Of a stretch of DNA of 64,000 bases, positions 36,702-44,577 are shown piece by piece. Under the pieces are notes generated by a model that was given only the letters and a program-made list of their open reading frames with translations, did no database searches and was not told where the DNA came from. The position numbers and the translations under genes are program-made. Numbering within the stretch: position 1 is the stretch's first letter; every line of letters starts with the position of its first letter. Origin of the DNA: Bog-756 sp963845485 (GTDB lineage Bacteria > Actinomycetota > Acidimicrobiia > Acidimicrobiales > RAAP-2); the NCBI GenBank assembly GCA_963845485.1, contig CAWJSI010000017.1, positions 124,001-188,000 on the forward strand, read 5' to 3'.

Positions 36702-37142
36702 ATGCCCCTTGTCGGAGAGTACGAACCGAGCACCAGCCAGTGGGTCCGCGACCAGGTCGACCTGTACGAAAGTTCAGGCGGCGTCGAGGGAACGACCTTG
36801 CGCGACATGCCCGTGGTGATCCTCACCAGTAAGGGGGCCTCGTCGGGCAAGATCCGCAAGACACCGCTCATGCGGGTCGAGCACGACGGCATCTACGCCG
36901 TCGTCGCCTCCCAGGGGGGCGCTCCCACGCACCCCCTCTGGTACTTCAATCTGGTGGCCGACCCCCACGTGGAGGTGCAGGACGGACCGGCGAAGTCTGA
37001 CCGGACGGCCCGTGAGGTCACCGGCGAGGAGAAGGCACTCTGGTGGGACCGGGCGGTCGCCGCCTATCCCGATTACGCCGAGTACCAAAAGGGAACCGAC
37101 CGGGAGATCCCGGTCTTCGTGCTGGAACCGGCGAAGGACTGA
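36702..37142 (+). CDS. deazaflavin (F420)-dependent nitroreductase family protein (DDN-like)
   Basis: 146 residues, split-barrel fold of the DDN/FDR-A family. Signature segments are LTSKGASSGKIRKTPLMRVEHDG (the TxGRKTG-R-PL-like phosphate loop) and YAVVASQGGAPTHPLWYFNLVADPHVEV, in which Gly-Gly-xxxHPxWxxNL contacts F420. ATG 36702 starts at the conserved N terminus; the frame opens 34 codons earlier across the 16-bp repeat. Reduction of a quinone, nitro compound or enoate with F420H2 is known for the family; the substrate here is unknown. It is convergent with the methyltransferase gene, 3 bp apart. Confidence 0.87.
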   Translation: MPLVGEYEPSTSQWVRDQVDLYESSGGVEGTTLRDMPVVILTSKGASSGKIRKTPLMRVEHDGIYAVVASQGGAPTHPLWYFNLVADPHVEVQDGPAKSDRTAREVTGEEKALWWDRAVAAYPDYAEYQKGTDREIPVFVLEPAKD

Positions 37143-37145
37143 CCC

Positions 37146-38087
37146 TCAGAGGGGTTTTTGGAGGAGCACGGCCAACAGGTAGCAGCCCTTGGCGTCGTAG
37201 TAGATGCCCCGGTTGCCCGCTAGGGCCGCCGGGTCGAAGCGGCCCTCGGCCACCGCGGCACCCCCCCAGTTGAGCCCCCGTTCGGAAAGCACCGAGAACC
37301 CGACGGCGGTGACCTTGGTCCGCAGCTCGTCCAGGGTGTACTCGACTTTGTGGTCGGGATCGATGAACCCCTCCTGCTGCAGTCGACAGACCACCCCGTT
37401 GGGCGTGTCGATGGCCATGATCCCGCCCGGTTTCAGCACCCGGAACGACTCCTTCAACACGATGTCCCCGTCCTCTTCGGTCACGTGCTCGATGGACTGC
37501 CCGCTGTAGATGAGGTCCACGGTGTCGTCGTCGGCGAACGAGAGGTCGGCCATGGAGCGGTACTCGTAGCGCACGAGGCCCCGGTCGGTTTCGTTGGTCC
37601 CGTACCGCTCCGAGTGGTACAAGGGGTGGCGGTCGTCAGGAGGTAGGTCGACGATGACCAACTCCTCGAAGTCGTAGGGATAGCCCAGGGCCACCATGGC
37701 GCCACGGGCGTCCCACGTCGAGCCCCCGCCCAGGTCGACGATGCGACGGGCGGGCGGAAGGCCGATGATGAACTCGCTGCGACTGGCATGCAGCGAGGCA
37801 TGGAGGCTGGCCGCGAGGATCGGCACGTGTACCCGCAGCTCGCTCGAGCAACGCACGCGGTCCACCAGGTCGTCACGGGTCAGCAGTCCGGCAGCCATGG
37901 CATCGGCCTGTTCGGTCCACGCCGGCTCGTCGGGCTCGCGACGGAGCAGCACGTTGTAGGCCATGCGGACGGCTTCTCTCGGAGGGAGCTGCTGATAGGA
38001 GAGGCCGGCGAGACGGTTGACCTCCCGGCGCACTTTTCGCTCGACCCGCCGGAGTTGAGGCGTGACCTGGTGGAGCGCTCGGCCCAT
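37146..38087 (-). CDS. SAM-dependent methyltransferase with N-terminal DUF4214-like segment
   Basis: 313 residues. Residues ~30-90 resemble DUF4214 (AYNVLLRREPDEPAWTEQADAMAAG, then LTRDDLVDRVRCSSE), a module common in surface-glycan enzymes. The class I methyltransferase core follows: IVDLGGGSTWDARG (motif I), LVIVDLP, DLIYSGQSIEHV and ESFRVLKPGGIMAIDTPNG (motif IV and post IV), then HKVEYTLDELRTKVTAVGF. ATG 38087 has GGAGGAGGGGG upstream; the open frame extends 67 poorly conserved codons further. The IEHV and LKPGG pattern suggests methylation of a sugar or lipid carrier. It may belong to the polysaccharide locus across the insertion sequences. Confidence 0.8.
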   Translation of the reverse strand: MGRALHQVTPQLRRVERKVRREVNRLAGLSYQQLPPREAVRMAYNVLLRREPDEPAWTEQADAMAAGLLTRDDLVDRVRCSSELRVHVPILAASLHASLHASRSEFIIGLPPARRIVDLGGGSTWDARGAMVALGYPYDFEELVIVDLPPDDRHPLYHSERYGTNETDRGLVRYEYRSMADLSFADDDTVDLIYSGQSIEHVTEEDGDIVLKESFRVLKPGGIMAIDTPNGVVCRLQQEGFIDPDHKVEYTLDELRTKVTAVGFSVLSERGLNWGGAAVAEGRFDPAALAGNRGIYYDAKGCYLLAVLLQKPL

Positions 38088-38478
38088 CGCCCCCTCCTCC
38101 ACGCGGCCGTGCTCGTCCTTCTGGTCCGTTGACGGGCCCTGACCGCTCACTCTGTCTCCGTTCACCTGCTGTCGACCCCAGCGAATGTACCATCGCGCTC
38201 CCCCGTCGGAGCTCCGGCGGCCAGGACCGCGGCGTTCCGGTCTTGCCGTGGGGCCCCGGTTTCGGCCATGCTTCCCCGGTCCGTCCAACGCCTCGGCCCC
38301 GGTCAGGTGGGGTGCCTGTGGTGCCCGTGGACGGAGTTCGGGGGCTCCCAGGTTCTCAACGAACCTGCCGAGGAGGCCGCGGCTGACCGGCCCCGACCGG
38401 TGGTGCGAACCACCGGGGGGTCAGACACAGCGATCAACGACACCAACAGCGACATCCAACAAGACACAGGAGAACATC
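38088..38478. other. 391-bp divergent intergenic region with a GNRA hairpin
   Basis: No convincing gene. It separates the methyltransferase (minus) from the SDR gene (plus), so it should carry both promoters, but no clear -35/-10 pair stands out. A perfect hairpin at 38397-38416 has 8-bp arms (CCGGTGGT/ACCACCGG) and a GCGA tetraloop, about 60 bases before the SDR start, within its likely leader. AGGAGA (38468-38473) is the SDR ribosome-binding site. Confidence 0.5.
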
Positions 38479-39381
38479 ATGGGAATGCTCGACGGCAAGG
38501 TGGCCATCGTCACCGGCGCAGGACGCGGTATCGGTCGTGAGGAGGCACTCCTGCTTGCTTCCGAGGGCGCCAAGGTGATCGTCAACGACGTCGGCGCCAC
38601 CCAGCCGAGCGAGGACGGGGAGAAGAACCCGGCCGAACAGGTGGTCGAGCTGATCAAAGAGGGTGGCAGCGACGCGGCCATCAACGCATCCGACGTCAGC
38701 TCGTGGGATGGGGCCAAAGAGCTCGTGGACCAGGCCGTGGAGACCTTCGGCCAGCTCGACATCCTGGTCAACAACGCCGGCATCCTGCGGGACAAGATGA
38801 GCTTCAACATGGAGGAGTCGGACTGGGACGACGTCATCCGGGTCCACCTGAAGGGGCACTTCGCCCCCTCCCGGCACGCCGCGGTGTACTGGAGGAATCG
38901 GGCCAAGGCGGGCGAGACCGTCAGCGGTCGCATCATCAACACGTCATCGGAGGCGGGTCTGTTCGGGAACGCCGGTCAGGCCAACTACTCGGCGGCCAAG
39001 GCCGGCATCGCCTCTCTCACCTGGGTGCTGGCCCGGGAGCTCGAGCGCTACGGGGTCACCGTCAACTCGATCTCGCCTCGCGCCCGCACGCGGATGACCG
39101 AGAACCTCTTCGGTGGGCTGGGCCAGGCCGGCGAAGGCTTCGACCAGTGGGACCCGAAGAACATCGCCGAGCTGGTCACCTTCCTGGCCACCGACGAGGC
39201 AGCCGACGTCACCGGTCAGAGCTTCGTGGTATTCGGGGGCAGCGTGTGGGCCATGGGCGGCTTCCACCCGGTCGGTGAGCTGCACCGCGACTCCATGTGG
39301 ACGCCGAAGGAGTTGGCCGAGGCCAAAGGCGAGCTGTTCAAGGGCATCTCCTCGGGCGTCCCGAAGTTCAGCTTCATGTAG
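38479..39381 (+). CDS. short-chain dehydrogenase (3-hydroxyacyl-CoA dehydrogenase / MFE-2-like)
   Basis: 300 residues. Cofactor loop TGAGRGIGREEA, VNDVGA (NAD(H)-type acidic end of beta-2), NNAGILRDKMS, catalytic Ser in INTSSEAGLFG and Tyr/Lys in QANYSAAKAGI. The sequence around IVNDVGATQPSEDGE and the C-terminal VFGGSVWAMGGFHPVG resembles the dehydrogenase part of peroxisomal multifunctional enzyme type 2 and the mycobacterial Hsd4A/3-oxoacyl dehydrogenases of steroid or fatty-acid degradation. AGGAGA precedes ATG 38479. It faces the MaoC gene, with the acyl-CoA dehydrogenase and hydratase genes behind it, so a role in a beta-oxidation route is likely. Confidence 0.87.
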   Translation: MGMLDGKVAIVTGAGRGIGREEALLLASEGAKVIVNDVGATQPSEDGEKNPAEQVVELIKEGGSDAAINASDVSSWDGAKELVDQAVETFGQLDILVNNAGILRDKMSFNMEESDWDDVIRVHLKGHFAPSRHAAVYWRNRAKAGETVSGRIINTSSEAGLFGNAGQANYSAAKAGIASLTWVLARELERYGVTVNSISPRARTRMTENLFGGLGQAGEGFDQWDPKNIAELVTFLATDEAADVTGQSFVVFGGSVWAMGGFHPVGELHRDSMWTPKELAEAKGELFKGISSGVPKFSFM

Positions 39382-39424
39382 CCGGGAGGGTCGGCGGCCA
39401 TCGCCCACCGCCCCGGCGGTGGGT

Positions 39425-39853
39425 TCAGCCGCGGCTGGGCACCACTGCGGTGGCCTCGCCGACCACCTTCTCCTCGCCCTCGGCGTTGTGGAGACGGACA
39501 TCCAGGTCGACCAGATGGTCGTCACCCTCGGTCCGCTTGCCGGTCACCACGATCTTGGTGACCAGCTTCTCGTCGGGCCAGGTCTGCTTGGCGAAGCGGG
39601 CCTGGTAGCGCCGGACGTTGCCCACCCCGACGTAGTCGGTGATGGCGGTGCCGAGGAATCCCATCGAGAACATGCCGTGGCCGAACACGCTGGGCTGGCC
39701 GGCCGCCTGGGCCTTGACCTCGTCGTGATGCATGGGGTTGTAGTCCCCCGAGGCGCCCGCATACATGACCAGGTCGGTGCGGTTGAGCACCCGCGAGCGT
39801 TGCGGAGCCTCATCGCCCTCGCTGACGTCTTCGAAGTACAGCTGGTCACCCAC
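39425..39853 (-). CDS. MaoC-like (R)-enoyl-CoA hydratase
   Basis: 142 residues, single hot-dog domain. The hydratase motif is MYAGASGDYNPMHHDE, with the catalytic Asp and His, and FGHGMFSMGFLG follows. GTG 39853 is chosen for its GGAGG 8-9 bases upstream and the conserved FEDVSEGDE start; the open frame goes back 26 codons. Convergent with the SDR gene and downstream of the acyl-CoA dehydrogenase gene by 114 bp. MaoC plus SDR is equivalent to the two later steps of beta-oxidation in MFE-2-type pathways. Confidence 0.87.
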   Translation of the reverse strand: MGDQLYFEDVSEGDEAPQRSRVLNRTDLVMYAGASGDYNPMHHDEVKAQAAGQPSVFGHGMFSMGFLGTAITDYVGVGNVRRYQARFAKQTWPDEKLVTKIVVTGKRTEGDDHLVDLDVRLHNAEGEEKVVGEATAVVPSRG

Positions 39854-39967
39854 TGGTCCGACCTCCGTTGTCGTGCTGCAGCCCGTCGAGGACCACAGCG
39901 CCATTCTCTCGCACCGCCGGTGCCGCCGCACGCCCGCCGTTGATCGCCGGGCGACCCGGGGAGCCGC

Positions 39968-42265
39968 TCACCGTCCCGGTTCGGGATCCCGGGGTAGCCC
40001 GAGCAGCCGCTCCCCGATCACGTTCCGCTGAACCTCACTCGTACCGCCGGCAATGGTCAGGCACTTGCTGTGCAGGACCCCGTGGGCCGAGACGGCGGCG
40101 TCCCCGAGTGTGAGCACGCCATCGGGGCCAGACCAGTCGAGCCCGAACTCGTGCACGCGTTGTTCGAACTCGGCCCCGAGCAGCTTGCGCACGCTCGACT
40201 CAGGACCGGGTTGGAGGCCACCGACCGACCGCAGGGTGGCCCGAAGCCCGAGCTGGGCCAGTGACTGGGCGTCGGCCAGCAGCTCACCGAGCCGGTCGAG
40301 CGTCACTGGGTCCTGACGGTTCGGGTCGCCGGTGATCCGCTCCAGGACTCCCTCCAGCGCCCCCCCGAAGGCCGAGTCGGTCGAGAGGGAGACACGCTCA
40401 TTGGCCAGGGTGGTGCGGGCCAGGCGCCAGCCCCCGTCCACGTCGCCGACAACGCAATCGTCGGGAACGAAGCACCCGTCGAAGAACACCTCGTTGAACA
40501 ACGCCTCCCCGGTGATCTCCCGGAGGGGCCGGACCTCGATCCCCGGCGAGTGCATGTCGACGAGGAAGTAGGTGATGCCCCGGTGCTTGGGCACGTCAGG
40601 GTTGGTCCGGGCCAGACAGATGCCCATGTGGGCTCGGGTGGCCACCGACGTCCACACCTTCTGGCCGTCGAGCGACCAGCCACCCTCCACCCGGGTGGCC
40701 CGGGTGCTGAGGGCGGCGAGATCAGAACCCGCCCCCGGCTCGCTGAAGAGCTGACACCAGATGATGTCCCCACGCAGGGTCGGCTCCACGAACCGCTCGG
40801 TCTGCTCGGGTGTGCCGTGGGCCATGATGGTGGGGAGGGCCCAGGCGGCCACGGCCAGGTTGGGCCGACGCAGGCCGGCCTCGTCGCAGACCTGGTCGAT
40901 GACGAGCTGCTCGACCGCTCCCGCGTCCCGGCCGAACGGCGATGGCCAGTGCGGGGTGAGCAGGCCCTCGGCGGCCAACGCCCGCCGTTGTTCCGCCGGA
41001 TCAGCGAGGGCGGTGATCGCTGCCACCAGCGGAGTCAGCTCCTGGCGGAGGCGCTCGGCCTCGGGAGGGAGCTCGATGCTCAGCCGCCGGCGGCTGCCGT
41101 CCAGAGCCAGCCGGGCCGCCTCGGCTCGGAGCGGAGCCGTCCCCCCGACGAGCTGTCGCAGGGTGGTCGACCGGCGTAGGTGGATGTGGGCGTCGTGCTC
41201 CCAGGTGAATCCCATGCCGCCGAGGAGCTGGATGGTGCCCTTGGCCGCCTCCACGTAGCCGTCGAGGGCCAGGGCCGCGGCCAAGGGCACGGCCAGTCGG
41301 TCCGACCCGCCACCGGTCGGGGCCCGGTCGTCGGGCGCGCCCTCGTGGTCCAGCACCGACGCCGCGTCCCAGACCGCGGCCACCGCCTGTTCCACCGAGA
41401 CCAGCATGTCGGCCAGTCGGTGCTTGACGCCCTGGAACTGACCGATGGGCCTGCCGAACTGCTGGCGGGTCCGGGCGTGCTCGGCCGCCGTATCGAGGCA
41501 CCAGCGCGCCCCACCGGCCGCCTCCGCGGCGAAGACCACGAGGGCCAGGTCCCGGATCCGGGCGGTCGTGGTCCGTCCGAGCACACGGTCGGGACCCACC
41601 GTCACCTCGGCGAGGACCCATCGGGCCGATCGGCGAGACGGGTCGAAGCTCACCAAGGGCTCGATCTCCACGCCGGGACCCACCTCGATGAGGGCCCAGC
41701 GCACCGGGCCAGGTCCGTCACCGGGATCGCCGTCCGGCGCCTCGTGGACGGCCACCGGAGCGAGCACGGCGGTGGCACTCGATCCGTTGAGGAGGGGGCT
41801 GAGCGAACCCGAGACCACCAGCCCACCATCGGGACCGGGGCGCCCGACCAGACCGGGGGCACAGACCGCCTGGCCGTCGGGAGTGGCTGTCGGCACCACC
41901 AAGGTGGCCGGCGTGCTCCCGTCCACCAGGTGCGCAACGACGGCCTTGGCCAACGTCGGATCGCCGCTCTCGGCCACCACCGCGGCGACCACCGCGGTGG
42001 TGCCCCACGGCCCGGGGGCGGCGGCCCGGCCGAGTACCTCTGCGGTCACCGCCAGCTCCACCAGGCCGGCTCCCTGGCCACCGAGGGTCTCGTCCAGGTG
42101 GATCCCGAGCGTCCCCTGGTCCCCGAGGTCGGCCCAGAAGGTGGGTAGGACATCAGAGTCCGCATCGAGTGCGGCGCGGGTGACCTCGGGGGGACAGCGT
42201 GCGTCGACCCACCGCTGCAGTGAGGACCGCAGCTCTTCGTGCTCGTCACGGATGCCGATCGACAT
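39968..42265 (-). CDS. double-domain acyl-CoA dehydrogenase (FadE34-like)
   Basis: 765 residues, about twice the ordinary length. The N-terminal half (1-~370) is a full acyl-CoA dehydrogenase fold (VFAAEAAGGARWCLDTAAEHARTRQQFG; VKHRLADMLV; LLGGMGFTWEHDAHIHLRR). The C-terminal half (~385-765) repeats it (WCQLFSEPGAGSDLAAL; GQKVWTSVATRAHMGICLAR; CLTIAGGTSEVQRNVIGERLLGLPR). Such fused pairs are known in mycobacterial cholesterol side-chain degradation (FadE34 family), where the pair replaces a heterotetramer. The C-terminal half holds the QGTSEVQ-like FAD/substrate segment; which half is active is not decided here. It begins 6 bp after the echA-like gene stop. Confidence 0.85.
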   Translation of the reverse strand: MSIGIRDEHEELRSSLQRWVDARCPPEVTRAALDADSDVLPTFWADLGDQGTLGIHLDETLGGQGAGLVELAVTAEVLGRAAAPGPWGTTAVVAAVVAESGDPTLAKAVVAHLVDGSTPATLVVPTATPDGQAVCAPGLVGRPGPDGGLVVSGSLSPLLNGSSATAVLAPVAVHEAPDGDPGDGPGPVRWALIEVGPGVEIEPLVSFDPSRRSARWVLAEVTVGPDRVLGRTTTARIRDLALVVFAAEAAGGARWCLDTAAEHARTRQQFGRPIGQFQGVKHRLADMLVSVEQAVAAVWDAASVLDHEGAPDDRAPTGGGSDRLAVPLAAALALDGYVEAAKGTIQLLGGMGFTWEHDAHIHLRRSTTLRQLVGGTAPLRAEAARLALDGSRRRLSIELPPEAERLRQELTPLVAAITALADPAEQRRALAAEGLLTPHWPSPFGRDAGAVEQLVIDQVCDEAGLRRPNLAVAAWALPTIMAHGTPEQTERFVEPTLRGDIIWCQLFSEPGAGSDLAALSTRATRVEGGWSLDGQKVWTSVATRAHMGICLARTNPDVPKHRGITYFLVDMHSPGIEVRPLREITGEALFNEVFFDGCFVPDDCVVGDVDGGWRLARTTLANERVSLSTDSAFGGALEGVLERITGDPNRQDPVTLDRLGELLADAQSLAQLGLRATLRSVGGLQPGPESSVRKLLGAEFEQRVHEFGLDWSGPDGVLTLGDAAVSAHGVLHSKCLTIAGGTSEVQRNVIGERLLGLPRDPEPGR

Positions 42266-42271
42266 GGACCC

Positions 42272-43102
42272 CTACCAGCCCTGGAACACCGGCGGCCGGC
42301 GGCCGGCGAAGGCGGCCAGTCCCTCGGCACAGTCCGCCGTCCCGGTCACCAGCTCTTGGGCCACGGCCTCCTCACGGAAGGCGGTGGCCCGATCGGACTC
42401 GAACGAACGGTTGGTGAGGTGCTTGGCCACGCTGATGGCCCGGGTGGGGCCCGACGCCAGCCGAGCCGCCCACTCCCCAGCCAGCGTGAGCAGCTCCGAC
42501 CTCGGGACCACGCGGTTGACGAGACCGAGGCGTTCGGCCTCGACGGCCGGCACGTCGTCGCCGAAGAAGAAGAGCTCCTTGGCCCGCTGCGGACCGATGA
42601 GACGGGGCAGCAGGTAGGCCCCACCGGCATCCGGGGCGATGCCCCGACGGACGAAGACCTCGATGAACTTGGCCTCTTCGGCGGCCAGCACCAGATCACA
42701 GGCCAGGGCCAGATGCATCCCACCCCCGGCCGCCGTGGCGTTCACTGCGGCGATGACCGGCTTCTCACAGTCCAGGACGGCCGAGATGAGGCGCTGCCAT
42801 CCGGTGCGGATGAGTCGGGCCGCGTCGCCGACGGCTCGGTCGGGAGCGCCCGCCGGCCGTGCGGGCCCGGGGCCCGACGAGCGAAGGTCGGCCCCGGTGC
42901 AGAATCCCTTCTCCCCGGCCCCGGTGAGCACCACGACCCGGACAGCCAGGTCCGCCGAGGCCTCCTCCAACCAGACGATGATCTGGTCGCGCATGGCGGC
43001 GGTGATGGCGTTGCCCGCCTCGGGCCGGTCGAGGGTGATCCAGGCCACACCGTCCTCGAGCCGGCGGCGGACCGGGGGGGCCTCGGTCTCGTCGGCGACC
43101 AT
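42272..43102 (-). CDS. enoyl-CoA hydratase/isomerase family protein
   Basis: 276 residues. ITLDRPEAGNAIT, oxyanion-hole loops KGFCTGADLRSS and IAAVNATAAGGGMHLALACDLVLA, and a FIEVFVRRGIAPDAGGAYLLPRLIG segment with the hydratase-region pattern. ATG 43102 overlaps the stop of the FAS1-like dehydratase gene (ATGA), and the acyl-CoA dehydrogenase gene follows after 6 bp, so the three form one operon. The reaction is taken from the family. The longer frame upstream lies inside the dehydratase gene. Confidence 0.86.
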   Translation of the reverse strand: MVADETEAPPVRRRLEDGVAWITLDRPEAGNAITAAMRDQIIVWLEEASADLAVRVVVLTGAGEKGFCTGADLRSSGPGPARPAGAPDRAVGDAARLIRTGWQRLISAVLDCEKPVIAAVNATAAGGGMHLALACDLVLAAEEAKFIEVFVRRGIAPDAGGAYLLPRLIGPQRAKELFFFGDDVPAVEAERLGLVNRVVPRSELLTLAGEWAARLASGPTRAISVAKHLTNRSFESDRATAFREEAVAQELVTGTADCAEGLAAFAGRRPPVFQGW

Positions 43103-43599
43103 CAGATGCGGTGGATGATGTTCATGCGCGAGGTGCACACTGGCTCGCCGGTGTCCCGTGCACTCCACGCCGTCTCGACCACGATGAAGGTCATGGTCTT
43201 GCCCTTGGACTCTTTTTGGTAGGCGTCGACCACACTGCCCTCCCCGACCAGGACGTCGCCGGCCAGCACGGGGCGGTGGTAGGTGAACTCCTGTTCCCCG
43301 TGGAGGATCAGGCCGCCTTTGGCCATGAGGGGGCCGAGCACCTCGCCCATCGGGTTCCCGACCGGCGCCTCGGCCGTCTGCAGCTCGGGGAAGGCCCCGA
43401 AGTTGCCCATGACGAAGGGGTAGGTCGGGGGGGCCGGTATGCCGGCCAGGCCGGCGTCGGTGGCGGCGGTGAGATCGCGGTAGATCGGGCTGTCGTCCTT
43501 CACGGCATCGGCGAACAGGGCCAGCTGCCCGCGCTCGACCGAGACCACCGTGGTCCCCGTGGACTTCCCGATGATCGTGCTCAGGATGTCGTCAGCCAC
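43102..43599 (-). CDS. MaoC/FAS1-like dehydratase domain protein (HTD2-like hot-dog)
   Basis: 165 residues. A hot-dog domain with PAPPTYPFVMGNFG, GGLILHGEQEFTYHRPVLAGDVLVGEGSVVDAYQKESKGKTM, and a C-terminal strand VCTSRMNIIHR (the last segments quoted in parts). This is the N-terminal dehydratase type (FAS1_DH_region), which often pairs with a catalytic MaoC partner, here perhaps the product at 39425-39853. GTG 43599 has GGGGAGG upstream. The much longer open frame beyond it overlaps the divergent nagB gene and is rejected. Translationally coupled to the hydratase. Confidence 0.82.
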   Translation of the reverse strand: MADDILSTIIGKSTGTTVVSVERGQLALFADAVKDDSPIYRDLTAATDAGLAGIPAPPTYPFVMGNFGAFPELQTAEAPVGNPMGEVLGPLMAKGGLILHGEQEFTYHRPVLAGDVLVGEGSVVDAYQKESKGKTMTFIVVETAWSARDTGEPVCTSRMNIIHRI

Positions 43600-43816
43600 C
43601 TTGATGGTCCTCCCCTGTCGGGCCCGTCGGGCCTGCACTCGTTGGTGCCGTGGATACGGTCTCACCCTGCCGGCGGGGCCGGCTCCGGGCGGGTGGGCCG
43701 AGCCGGCCCGGTGCGCACCGTAGCGCGCCAGCCCGGGACCGGGAAGTTCGGCGTCTGCCGGTGACGACGAGTCGGCCACCGGGATCCAGGGCGCCCGGCC
43801 CGCGTACAGTGCTGGC

Positions 43817-44566
43817 ATGAGCGCTCCCGAGGTGTCGGTGCTGGCCACTCCGGCGGCGATGGCCGAACAGGCGGCAGCCGCCGCCGCCACGGTGCTGGAC
43901 CAGGCCGTGGCCCGCAACGGCGTGGCCCACGCCATGTTCGCCACCGGCAACTCCCAGCTCGCCTTCGTCGACGCGCTGATCGCCCTGGGGGCCCAGGTGC
44001 CGTGGTCGCAGACCGTCATCTTCCACATGGACGAGTACGTCGGGGTGGGCCCCGACCATCCCGCCGGGTTCCGGCACTGGATCCGTGACCGGATCGCCCG
44101 GCCGGCCCGACCGAGAGCCACCCACTACCTCGACGGCCTGGCCCCTCCCGAGGTCGAGTGCGCCCGTTACGCCGCGCTGTTGGCGGAGCATCCGCTCGAC
44201 CTGTGCTGTCTCGGCATCGGGGAGAACGGGCACCTGGCCTTCAACGACCCACCCGTGGCCGACTTCGAGGACCCTCTCGACGTGAAGGTGGTCACCCTCG
44301 ACGAGGGGTGCCGTCGCCAGCAGGTCAACGAGGGGCACTTCCACACCGACGCCGACGTGCCCGCCGAGGCCATGACGGTCACCATCCCCGCCCTGCTCTG
44401 CGCCGGCCGCGTCCTCGCCATCGTGCCCGAGGCCAGGAAGGCCGTGCCCGTGCAGGCCGCCCTCCAGGGGCCGGTGTCCACGTCGTGTCCGGCCTCCATC
44501 CTCCAGCGCACCCCGCACGCCACGGTCTTCCTCGACCCCGACTCGGCCGCCCTGCTCGGGTCCTGA
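43817..44566 (+). CDS. nagB: glucosamine-6-phosphate deaminase
   Basis: 249 residues, sugar isomerase fold of the NagB type. ATGNSQLAFVDAL (phosphate loop), VIFHMDEYVGV (catalytic Asp/Glu), LDLCCLGIGENGHLAFNDP (catalytic His/Asp region). It converts glucosamine-6-phosphate to fructose-6-phosphate and ammonia. The start ATG is at MSAPEVSVLATP, 218 bp from the divergent beta-oxidation operon. No nagA or GlcNAc transporter is visible next to it. Family members near hydrolases sometimes act on other amino sugars or are isomerases, so the exact substrate is less sure than the fold. Confidence 0.82.
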   Translation: MSAPEVSVLATPAAMAEQAAAAAATVLDQAVARNGVAHAMFATGNSQLAFVDALIALGAQVPWSQTVIFHMDEYVGVGPDHPAGFRHWIRDRIARPARPRATHYLDGLAPPEVECARYAALLAEHPLDLCCLGIGENGHLAFNDPPVADFEDPLDVKVVTLDEGCRRQQVNEGHFHTDADVPAEAMTVTIPALLCAGRVLAIVPEARKAVPVQAALQGPVSTSCPASILQRTPHATVFLDPDSAALLGS

Positions 44567-44577
44567 CCGAGGTCGGG

